Below, one piece after another: positions 1-9,700 of a stretch of 64,000 nucleotides of DNA (position 1 is its first letter; every line of letters begins with the position of its first letter). This stretch comes from Candidatus Borkfalkia stercoripullorum (GTDB lineage: Bacteria > Bacillota > Clostridia > Christensenellales > Borkfalkiaceae), in contig DWXC01000027.1 of assembly GCA_019119395.1 (NCBI GenBank), forward strand, positions 124,001 through 188,000. The letters are read 5' to 3'. The notes under the pieces were generated by a model. The model had not been told where the DNA came from. It saw only the letters and a program-made list of their open reading frames with translations, and searched no databases. A program made the position numbers and the translations under genes.

Positions 1-273
1 TATAACGGCCAGTGGTTTACGCCCCTGCGCGAAGCGCTTTCCGCATTCGTTGACAAAACGCAGGAAAACGTCAGCGGCGAGGTCAAACTCAAAGTTTATA
101 AGGGCAACGTCATCAATGCGGGCGTAAAGAGCGAACATTCGCTGTACAGCGAGGAGATCGCGACGTTCGGCGAGGAGGACGTTTATAACCAGCACGATGC
201 GGAAGGCTTTATCAACCTGTTCGGGCTTCCGATCAAGGTCAAGGCGCTGCTCGATCAGAAAAAACTCAAGTAA
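1..273 (+). CDS. argG: Argininosuccinate synthase, C-terminal part (5' end outside window)
   Basis: The first 90 codons of the window read in frame to a TAA at 271. The peptide, starting [13 protein letters not shown] and ending with the lysine-rich [10 protein letters not shown], matches the C-terminal tail of argininosuccinate synthase, including the region that helps form the tetramer ([11 protein letters not shown]). The enzyme joins citrulline and aspartate using ATP in the next-to-last step of arginine synthesis. It is followed by argC after 65 bases without a clear terminator, so it is probably the upstream member of the same arginine operon. The catalytic N-terminal part lies outside the window. 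Confidence 0.93.
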   Translation, partial: YNGQWFTPLREALSAFVDKTQENVSGEVKLKVYKGNVINAGVKSEHSLYSEEIATFGEEDVYNQHDAEGFINLFGLPIKVKALLDQKKLK

Positions 274-338
274 AAACAATAATAAGGAATTGCGGCGGCG
301 CTCCGTTCTCGGGGCGCTTGCTGACTGTTACGATTGGG

Positions 339-1265
339 ATGTATAAAGTTTTTATAGACGGAAAAGAGGGGACGACGGGCCTGAAAATATTCGAACGCAT
401 GGCAAAGCGCACGGACGTTCGGGTCGAAACGCTCCCCGAGGAATTACGCAAAGACGCCGGGGCGCGGAAAGAGTGCATCAACCGTGCGGACATCGTCTTT
501 TTGTGCCTTCCGGATGCGGCGGCAAAAGAGTCGGTATCGCTGATCGAAAATAAAGGCGTGCGCGTCATCGATGCGTCCACCGCGCACCGTACTTCGCCGG
601 ACTGGGCGTACGGCTTCCCCGAACTTTCCGGGGAACATCGGCGGAGGATCGCGGGGGCGGATCGCGTTGCCGTGCCCGGCTGTCATGCGAGCGGATTCAT
701 CTCGCTCGTATATCCGCTGATCGCGGGCGGTTTTGCCGGCAGGGATTATCCGTTCGTCTGTCATTCCGTTACGGGCTACAGCGGGGGCGGAAAAAAGATG
801 ATCGCGGAATACGAGGCGGAAGGGCGCCCTCTTGAATTTGACAGCCCGCGCCAGTACGGGCTTTCGCAGAATCATAAGCACCTGCCCGAAATGCAATATG
901 TCTGCGGGCTGGATCACAAGCCGATCTTCAATCCGATCGTGTCCGATTTTTACAGCGGAATGTGCGTGACCGTTCCCGTTTATACGCGCCTGTTGAAGAA
1001 AAAAATCGACGTCGACGGATTGAAAAGGTATTATGCGGAGTATTATGCGTCGCATAATTTCGTTAAAGTGGCACAGGAAAGCAAGAGTTATCTGCCGGCG
1101 AACACGCTTGTCGGCACGAACAACATGGAAATTTATATCGACGGAAACGAAGAGCGCATCGTGCTCGCGTCGGTATTCGACAATTTGGGCAAGGGCGCGT
1201 CGGGCGCGGCCGTTCAGTGCATGAACGTCATGCTCGGCTTGGACGAAAGGACGTCGCTGGTCTGA
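339..1265 (+). CDS. argC: N-acetyl-gamma-glutamyl-phosphate reductase (short type)
   Basis: This 308-residue protein reduces N-acetylglutamyl-phosphate to the semialdehyde with NADPH, the third step of arginine synthesis. The N-terminus MYKVFIDGKEGTTGLKI is the Rossmann nucleotide-binding start typical of the short (type 2) ArgC group, and AVPGCHASGF holds the catalytic cysteine (about residue 115). The length of about 310 residues fits that group rather than the longer E. coli form. An in-frame TTG at 318 would add seven residues, but the family starts at MYKVF, so the ATG at 339 was chosen; neither has a strong ribosome binding site. It is followed by argJ after 28 bases. Confidence 0.95.
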   Translation: MYKVFIDGKEGTTGLKIFERMAKRTDVRVETLPEELRKDAGARKECINRADIVFLCLPDAAAKESVSLIENKGVRVIDASTAHRTSPDWAYGFPELSGEHRRRIAGADRVAVPGCHASGFISLVYPLIAGGFAGRDYPFVCHSVTGYSGGGKKMIAEYEAEGRPLEFDSPRQYGLSQNHKHLPEMQYVCGLDHKPIFNPIVSDFYSGMCVTVPVYTRLLKKKIDVDGLKRYYAEYYASHNFVKVAQESKSYLPANTLVGTNNMEIYIDGNEERIVLASVFDNLGKGASGAAVQCMNVMLGLDERTSLV

Positions 1266-1293
1266 CGGGCAGCATTATACATGAGGTGATCGT

Positions 1294-2505
1294 ATGAAAA
1301 AAATTACGGGCGGCGTGTGCGCGGCGCAGGGATTCAAGGCGAACGGCGTACACTGCGGTATCAGAAAGAATAAAACCAAGCGCGACCTGTCGCTCATCGT
1401 CAGCGACGTGCGCGCGGCGGCTGCCTGCGTATATACGCAGAACCTGGTCAAGGGTGCGCCTATCCTCGTCACGAAAAAGCACGTCGCGGACGGCTATGCG
1501 CAGGCGATCGTCTGCAACAGCGGCAACGCGAACACCTGTAACGCGGACGGCGTCGAGATCGCGGAGGGGATGTGTTCGCTCGTGGAAAAATATACGGGTA
1601 TCCTCGCAAACGACGTGGTGGTCGCTTCGACCGGCGTCATCGGCCAGCCTCTCTCCCTCGAGCCGATCGCGGGCGGCATGGAGTCGCTCGTGAAGGGGCT
1701 CGGCGAAAACAGCGATTTCGCGGCGCAGGGGATCATGACGACGGACACCGTCGAAAAGCAGGTCGCGTATACTTTCGAGCTCGGCGGCAAAGAGTGCCGC
1801 ATCGGCGCGATCGGCAAGGGCGTGGGCATGATCAATCCCAACATGGCGACCATGCTCATCTTTGTTACGACGGACGCGGCGATCTCTCCCGAAATGCTGC
1901 AAAAGGCGCTTTCGGCGGACGTGAAAGATTCCTTTAATATGGTCAGCGTGGACGGCGACACTTCCACCAACGACATGGTCTGCGTGCTGGCGAACGGGCT
2001 TGCGGGCAACGACAGGATCGAAGAGAACGGCAAAGACTTTACCTCTTTCCGCAAGGCGCTTTCCAAAGTCACGACCAACCTTTGCAGGAAGATCGCAAAG
2101 GACGGCGAGGGTGCTACCAAACTGCTCGAATGCAAGGTGACGGGCGCGAAGAGCAAAAAGGCCGCGAAAATCGTCGCGAAATCCGTCATTCAGTCCTCTT
2201 TATTTAAAGCGGCGATGTTCGGGGCCGACGCGAACTGGGGCAGGGTGCTCTGCGCGGTCGGCTATTCGGGCGCGGACGTGGATATCGGCAGGGTTGACGT
2301 GTCCTTTAAAAGCAAGGCGGGCGTCGTGGAAGTCTGCAAGGACGGCAGCGGCATTCCCTTTTCGGAAGAAGAAGCGAAAAAAGTGCTTTCCGCGGATGAG
2401 ATCGAAGTGCTCATTTCTTTGGGCGACGGCAGCGGCAGGGCGACGGCATGGGGGTGCGACCTCACGTACGATTACGTCAAGATCAACGGCGATTACCGCA
2501 CCTGA
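1294..2505 (+). CDS. argJ: Bifunctional ornithine acetyltransferase / N-acetylglutamate synthase
   Basis: ArgJ (403 residues) moves the acetyl group from N-acetylornithine to glutamate, giving the cyclic acetyl route of arginine synthesis; many family members also use acetyl-CoA. The autoproteolysis site is visible as KGVGMINPNMATML, where cleavage before Thr186 would give the alpha and beta chains with Thr186 as nucleophile. The C-terminal FGADANWGRVLCAVGYSG segment is also characteristic. The ATG at 1294 follows the purine-rich ATGAGGTGATCGT. The absence of argE or argA in this block agrees with the cyclic route. It sits between argC and argB. Confidence 0.96.
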   Translation: MKKITGGVCAAQGFKANGVHCGIRKNKTKRDLSLIVSDVRAAAACVYTQNLVKGAPILVTKKHVADGYAQAIVCNSGNANTCNADGVEIAEGMCSLVEKYTGILANDVVVASTGVIGQPLSLEPIAGGMESLVKGLGENSDFAAQGIMTTDTVEKQVAYTFELGGKECRIGAIGKGVGMINPNMATMLIFVTTDAAISPEMLQKALSADVKDSFNMVSVDGDTSTNDMVCVLANGLAGNDRIEENGKDFTSFRKALSKVTTNLCRKIAKDGEGATKLLECKVTGAKSKKAAKIVAKSVIQSSLFKAAMFGADANWGRVLCAVGYSGADVDIGRVDVSFKSKAGVVEVCKDGSGIPFSEEEAKKVLSADEIEVLISLGDGSGRATAWGCDLTYDYVKINGDYRT

Positions 2506-2568
2506 CCCGGGCGGCAGCCGGCTTCGGCGCATAAACCGCCGCACATAAAATATCGAGGATGACGAGAA

Positions 2569-3435
2569 ATGGAAAACATTAACGACAAACAGCTGCGCGC
2601 GCATATCCTTGCGGAGGCGCTTCCTTATATACAGGATTATAACGGAAAGATCGTCGTTGTAAAATACGGCGGCAACGCGATGATCAACGAAGAACTGAAG
2701 AACTCGGTCATGCGCGACATCGTTTTGCTCAATCTCATCGGCGTGAAAGTCGTGCTCGTGCACGGGGGCGGGCCGGAGATTTCGGATATGCTCAAAAAGA
2801 CGGGCAAGGAATCCAAATTCATCGACGGGCTTCGCTATACCGATAAAGAGACGGCGGAGATCGTCCGCATGGTGCTCGCGGGCAAGATCAATAAAGCGCT
2901 CGTCGACCGCATCGAGCATTTCGGGGGGCGGAGCGTCGGGCTCTGCGGCATGGACGGGCACATGATGAAGTGCGAAATGCAGGACGAAAAGCTCGGCTAT
3001 GTGGGCAAGATCGTGCATATCGACACGAAAGTCATCGCCGACGCGCTCGCTCTCGGTTATATCCCCGTCATTTCCACGATCGGCTACGACGACGGAGGCA
3101 ACGTTTACAACGTGAATGCGGACACCGCCGCGGCGGTCATCGCGGGCGCGCTGAATGCGCAGAGCCTCATCCTCATGACGGATACGAAAGGCGTGCTGCG
3201 CGACAAGGACGACGAGAGCAGCCTCATATCCAAAATATACGTGAGCGATATTCCTTCGCTCGTCAAGCAGGGCATCATTTCGGGCGGAATGATCCCGAAA
3301 ATAGATTGTTGCAAAGAGGCGATCCGCCGCGGCGTAAAAAAAGTGTTCATCATCGACGGCAGGGTTTCGCATTCCATTTTGGTGGAAACTCTTTCCGACA
3401 GCGGCATCGGAACGATGTTCGTGAACGGCGATTAA
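2569..3435 (+). CDS. argB: Acetylglutamate kinase
   Basis: ArgB (288 residues) phosphorylates N-acetylglutamate, the second step of arginine synthesis. It belongs to the amino-acid kinase fold: VVKYGGNAM near the N-terminus binds the phosphates, VLVHGGGPEIS binds the substrate, and NVNADTAAAVIAGAL lies in the C-terminal nucleotide lobe. An N-terminal helix before the first strand (residues 1-20) is the type seen in arginine-inhibited hexameric enzymes, so feedback inhibition is possible but not proven. A hairpin with a T-run follows, so this is probably the last gene of the upstream arginine transcript. Confidence 0.96.
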   Translation: MENINDKQLRAHILAEALPYIQDYNGKIVVVKYGGNAMINEELKNSVMRDIVLLNLIGVKVVLVHGGGPEISDMLKKTGKESKFIDGLRYTDKETAEIVRMVLAGKINKALVDRIEHFGGRSVGLCGMDGHMMKCEMQDEKLGYVGKIVHIDTKVIADALALGYIPVISTIGYDDGGNVYNVNADTAAAVIAGALNAQSLILMTDTKGVLRDKDDESSLISKIYVSDIPSLVKQGIISGGMIPKIDCCKEAIRRGVKKVFIIDGRVSHSILVETLSDSGIGTMFVNGD

Positions 3436-3444
3436 ACGTAAGGG

Positions 3445-3474
3445 GACTGATTTTTAAAATCGGTCTCTTTTTTT
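3445..3474 (+). terminator. Rho-independent terminator after argB
   Basis: GACTGATTTT (3445-3454) pairs with AAAATCGGTC (3456-3465), allowing one G-T pair, and is followed by TCTTTTTTTT. It separates argC-J-B from the argD promoter. Confidence 0.7.
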
Positions 3475-3509
3475 GGGGAAAACTTCTTCCAAAAAATCTT
3501 CGCAAAAAA

Positions 3510-3538
3510 TTGCTTTTGAGCGCGATTTATGATAGAAT
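3510..3538 (+). promoter_or_regulatory. Promoter of argD-argF-carA-carB
   Basis: TTGCTT (3510-3515), a 17-bp spacer and TAGAAT (3533-3538) form a vegetative promoter 19 bases before the argD start. No clear ARG box was recognised around it. Confidence 0.7.
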
Positions 3539-3556
3539 AGATAAAATAGGTGCAAT

Positions 3557-4722
3557 ATGGATTTTAAGGAACTCAAAGAAAAGGACAATGCGTACATTGC
3601 CGGCACGTACAGCCGTTTCTCTGCGGAGATCTACGACGGCGACGGCGCGACGCTCCGCTCGGAAGACGGAAAAACGTACATCGACTTCGGCAGCGGCATC
3701 GCGGTCAACTCGTTCGGGGTGAACGACAAGGCCTGGAAAGAAGCGGTGACCGCGCAGATCAATAAAGTTCAGCACGCTTCCAACCTCTATTATACCCGTC
3801 CGCAGGCGGAACTTGCGGAACTGCTTTGCAAAAAGACGGGCGCGACGAAGGTGTTTTTCTCCAATTCGGGCGCGGAAGCGAACGAATGCGCGATCAAAGC
3901 CGCGCGCAAATATTCTTTCGACAAATACGGAGAAGGGCGCTTTCATATCGTAACGCTGAAAAACTCCTTTCACGGCAGGACGATGGCGACGCTGTCCGCC
4001 ACCGGGCAGGACTCCCTGCATAAATACTTCATGCCGTTCCTCGACGGGTTTTCTTACGCTTCTCCCGATTTCGCGGGCGTGAAAAAGGAATGCGGCGACG
4101 GCACGTGCGCCGTGATGCTCGAGCTCGTGCAGGGCGAAAGCGGCGTGAACGCGCTCGACCCCGAGGAAGTCAAAAAGATCGAAAAATTCTGTAAAGAGAA
4201 GGACATCCTGCTCGTCGTCGACGAGGTGCAGACGGGCAACGGCAGGACGGGAAGCCTGTACGCATATATGCAGTACGGCATAACGCCCGATATCGTCACG
4301 ACGGCCAAAGGGCTCGCGGGCGGGCTTCCGCTCGGCGCTACGATGTTCTTTGAAAAGACGAAGAATACGCTCGCGGCGGGCGACCACGGTTCGACGTTCG
4401 GCGGTAACCCCGTCGCGTGTGCGGGCGCGGCGAGCATCCTTTCCCGTATCGACAAAGACCTGCTTTTGGAAGTGCAGGGCAAGAGCGCGTACATGAGGAC
4501 GCACCTCGGCCGCATGCCGAACGTCCTCGGTGTGAGCGGGCTGGGCCTGATGATCGGGCTGGAACTGAAAGATAAAAACGCGCGCGAAGTCGCCGAAAAG
4601 TGCCTTGAAAAGGGGCTTATCGTGCTGACGGCGAAAAACAGGCTGCGCCTTCTGCCTCCCCTCACCGTGAGCAAAGGGGAAATGGATGAAGGCCTTAAAA
4701 TTTTGAACGAGGTGTTGTCCGA

Positions 4723-4726
<4 letters not shown>
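3557..4726 (+). CDS. argD: Acetylornithine aminotransferase
   Basis: ArgD (389 residues) is a class III, pyridoxal-phosphate aminotransferase that converts N-acetylglutamate semialdehyde to N-acetylornithine using glutamate. FFSNSGAEANECAIKAAR holds the cofactor phosphate, LLVVDEVQTGNGRTG carries the aspartate that pairs with the pyridine nitrogen, and TTAKGLAGGLPLGA carries the Schiff-base lysine. The protein may also serve as succinyldiaminopimelate aminotransferase, as in some bacteria, but nothing here requires that. It is first in the transcript starting at 3510 and its last codons overlap argF by four bases (ATGA). Confidence 0.95.
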
Positions 4727-5625
<899 letters not shown>

Positions 5626-5647
5626 ATTTTTACGGACGGGGTTGCAT

Positions 5648-6727
5648 ATGAAGGAAGAAAAAGTATACCTGACCTTGCAGAACGGGCAGGTTTTTGAGGG
5701 CAAGCGATTCGGCGCGAAGGGCGACGTGCTCGGCGAGCTCGTGTTCACCACGGGCATGACGGGTTATATCGAGACGCTCACCGACCCGAGTTATTACGGG
5801 CAGATCGTCATTCAGACGTTTCCGCTGATCGGCAATTACGGCATGATACTTTCCGACAGGGAGAGCAAAAAACCATATCTTTCCGCATATATCGTGCGGG
5901 AATATTGCGAAAAACCGTCCAATTTCCGTTGCGAGGGAACGGTGGAAGAGTATCTGAAAGCGAACAACGTCGTCGGCGTATACGGCGTGGATACGCGCGA
6001 ACTGACAAAGACCGTCCGCGAAGCGGGCGTTATGAACGCAGTCATTTCGTCCCGTCCCGTTTCGGACGTGGCGGCGATCGGGAAATATATCATACGCGAC
6101 GCGGTCAAAAACTGCACTTGCCCGAAACGCATCGATTACAGGGCGGATAACGCGAAAAGGAAAGTCGTGCTGTGGGATTTCGGCGCGAAGGAAAACATCG
6201 CGCGCGAACTCGTCAAACGCGGCTGCGACGTGATCCGCGTGCCTTCGTGGTATACGGCGGAACAGATCCTCGCGCTGAAAGCGGACGGGCTCATGCTGAC
6301 CAACGGCCCGGGCGACCCCGCGGAAAACACGGAGGTCATCGCCAATATAGCCAAACTCGCGGGGAAACTTCCTATATTCGGCATCTGCCTCGGGCATCAG
6401 CTTTTTGCGCTCGCCATGGGCGGAAAAACCAAGAAAATGAAATACGGACACCGCGGCGCGAATCAGCCGGTGAAGGAACTTGCAACGGGGACGGTATATA
6501 TTTCCAGCCAGAACCACGGTTACGAAGTCCTTGCCGATTCGATCAAAGACGTGGGGACGCTCAGCTTTATAAACGCCAACGACAACACCTGCGAAGGGGT
6601 CGAATACCCGGAACTGAACGCTTTTACGGTACAGTTCCACCCCGAAGCGTGTGCCGGCCCGCTCGATGCGCGCGATCTGTTCGACAGGTTCATGAAGATG
6701 ATGGACGGAGGAAAGAAGAATGCCTAA
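5648..6727 (+). CDS. carA: Carbamoyl-phosphate synthase small subunit (glutaminase)
   Basis: CarA (359 residues) releases ammonia from glutamine and passes it to CarB. The C-terminal half is a class I glutamine amidotransferase: FGICLGHQLFALAMGG with nucleophile Cys247, and VQFHPEACAGP with the catalytic His and Glu. A TTG at 5642 is in frame, but GGACGGGG (5633-5640) lies seven bases from the ATG at 5648, so that start was chosen. The end overlaps the carB start by eight bases, typical of subunits made in equal amounts. The neighbours argF and argD suggest supply for arginine rather than pyrimidines. Confidence 0.95.
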   Translation: MKEEKVYLTLQNGQVFEGKRFGAKGDVLGELVFTTGMTGYIETLTDPSYYGQIVIQTFPLIGNYGMILSDRESKKPYLSAYIVREYCEKPSNFRCEGTVEEYLKANNVVGVYGVDTRELTKTVREAGVMNAVISSRPVSDVAAIGKYIIRDAVKNCTCPKRIDYRADNAKRKVVLWDFGAKENIARELVKRGCDVIRVPSWYTAEQILALKADGLMLTNGPGDPAENTEVIANIAKLAGKLPIFGICLGHQLFALAMGGKTKKMKYGHRGANQPVKELATGTVYISSQNHGYEVLADSIKDVGTLSFINANDNTCEGVEYPELNAFTVQFHPEACAGPLDARDLFDRFMKMMDGGKKNA

Positions 6728-9700
6728 GAGAAGCGATATCAAAAAAGTACTCGTCATCGGTTCGGGGCCGATCGTCATCGGACAGGCGGCGGAATTCGAC
6801 TATGCGGGCGCGCAGGCGTGCCGCGTGCTCAAAGACGCGGGCGTGAACGTCGTCCTTTGCAACTCTAACCCCGCGACCATCATGACGGATAAAGCGCTCG
6901 CGGACGAGATCTATCTCGAACCGCTCACGCTCGAATCCATAAAGCGCATCATCAAAAAGGAGCGGCCGGACAGCCTGCTCGCCTCCCTCGGCGGACAGAC
7001 GGGCCTCACGATCGGATGCCAGCTCGCGAAGGAAGGATTTCTCGATCAATGGGGGGTAAAACTGATCGGCACGAACGTCGACGCGATCGACAGGGCGGAG
7101 GACAGGGAACTGTTCAAAGAGACCATGCAGAAGATCGGCCAGCCCGTCGTGCCTTCCGACATCGCCTATACGGTGGAAGAGTGCGTCGCGGTGGCGGACA
7201 AGATCGGCTATCCCGTCATCATCCGCCCGGCGTTCACGCTCGGCGGCGCGGGCGGCGGCGTCGCGTACAACGAAGAGGAACTGCGCACCATTTCCCACAA
7301 CGGGCTGATGCTTTCGCCGATCACGCAGGTACTCGTCGAAAAGTACATTTACGGCTGGAAAGAGATCGAATTCGAAGTCTTGCGCGACAGTCACGGCAAC
7401 GTGATCACCGTCTGCTCGATGGAAAACTTCGATCCGGTCGGCATCCACACGGGCGACTCCATCGTCGTTGCCCCCGCCCTGACGCTCGCGGACAAAGAAT
7501 ATCAGATGCTCCGCAGCGCCTCCCTTAAAATCATCACCGAACTCGGAATAGAGGGCGGCTGCAACTGCCAGTTCGCGCTCAACCCCGATTCCTTTGAATA
7601 TTCGGTCATAGAAGTCAACCCGAGGGTCTCGCGCTCTTCCGCGCTCGCTTCGAAAGCGACCGGTTATCCCATCGCGAAAGTCGCGACGAAGATCGCGCTC
7701 GGCTACACACTCGACGAGATCAAGAACGACGTCACGGGGAAAACTTTCGCCTGCTTCGAGCCGACGCTCGACTATGTGGTCGTAAAACTTCCGAAATGGC
7801 CGTTCGACAAATTTCTGTACGCAAAGCGGGAACTCGGCACGCGCATGAAGGCGACGGGCGAGGTCATGTCCATCGGCACATCGTTTGAAATGGCGATCAT
7901 GAAGGCGGTGCGCGGCGCGGAGATATCCCTGTCATCCCTCAATCTGGACAAGTATGAAGGCAAGGATCTTCGGGAAGAATTGAAAAAGCTCTCCGACGAG
8001 CGCCTCTTCACGGTATTCGCCGCGCTGAAAGCGGGTATTTCCGCGGACGAGATATTCGAAATTACCAAGATCGACCGCTGGTTCATCAACAAACTCGACA
8101 ATCTCGTTCAATTCGAAAAGCGCCTCGCAAGCGAAAAACTCACCCGCGCCCTGTACGACGAGGGTAAAAAATACGGCTATCCCGATAAAGAACTGGAAAA
8201 ACTGTCGGGTCAGAAGATCCCTTATCACCGCAAGGCTGTCTATAAGATGGTGGATACATGCGCCGCGGAATTTTCCGCCGAAACGCCGTATTTTTATTCG
8301 ACATACGACGATTACGCGCACGACGAAGCGGCGCCTTTCATTAAAGAGAGTACGAAAAAGCGCATCATCGTCATCGGTTCGGGGCCTATCCGCATCGGGC
8401 AGGGCATAGAGTTCGACTATTCTTCCGTACACTGCGTTTGGACGCTCAAAGAGCTCGGCTACGAAGTCATCATCATCAACAACAACCCCGAAACGGTTTC
8501 CACCGACTTCGACACGGCGGACAGGCTGTACTTCGAGCCGCTTACCCCCGAGGACGTGCAGAACGTCATCGACAAGGAAAAACCGTACGGCGTCGTCATC
8601 ACCTTCGGCGGGCAGACGGCGATCAAACTCTGCAACTATCTGGACAAGAAGGGCGTGCGCATTCTCGGCACGTCTGCCGACAGCGTGGACATGGCGGAGG
8701 ACAGAGAGCGCTTTGACGAGCTGCTCGAAAGGTTCGGCATCAGCCGCCCGAAGGGCCTGACCGTCATGACGAAGGAAGAGGCTCTTTCGGCGGCGGAAAA
8801 GCTGGGCTATCCCGTCCTGCTGCGCCCGTCCTACGTCATCGGCGGGCAGAACATGACGATCGCGTTCACGGAAGAAGATATTTCCCGCTATATGGACGTC
8901 ATCCTCGCGCAGCATATCGAAAACCCCGTGCTCTGCGACAAGTATCTCATGGGGCAGGAACTGGAAGTGGACGTCATCAGCGACGGCACGGACGTGCTTA
9001 TCCCCGGCATCATGCAGCACATCGAGCGCGCGGGCGTGCACAGCGGCGACTCCATCGCCGTTTACCCGCCGTATAATCTGAGCGACATCATGCTGGACAA
9101 GATCATCGAGTGTTCCACCCAGCTTGCGCTTTCGCTGAAAACAAAGGGGCTCATCAATATTCAGTTCCTCGTCTATCACAACGAACTTTACGTCATCGAG
9201 GTCAACCCCCGCGCTTCGCGTACCATCCCTTATATCAGCAAGGTCACGGGCGTGCCGATGGTGGAGCTGGCGACCAAGATCATGGTCGGCGCGAAGCTCA
9301 AAAAGCTCGGCTACGGCACGGGGCTGTACAAGAGTTCGCCTTACGTTGCGGTGAAGGTGCCCGTATTCTCCTTTGAAAAACTCAACGACGTCAACTCGCA
9401 GCTCGGGCCGGAGATGAAGTCTACGGGCGAAGTGCTCGGCATAGGCAAGACGATCGAAGAAGCGCTTTTCAAAGGACTGGTCTCCGCGGGGTTCAAACTC
9501 TGCCACCCGACCAAGCAGAAACATGCGGGCGTTTACTTTACCGTCAACGATCAGGACAAATTCGAAATTCTCGGGCTTGCCAAAAAATTCAGCGACCTCG
9601 GGCTTTCGATCTATGCGACCAAAGGGACGGCGGATACCATCCGCACGCTCGGCATAGAAGTCACGACGGTGGACAGGCTGTCCGAAAGCGACGAGATCTT

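Noticed and set aside
3476-3560. ARG box (ArgR operator) at the argD promoter
   Set aside because: No convincing paired ATGAATAATTATTCAT-like palindromes were found by eye; regulation by ArgR remains likely from context only.
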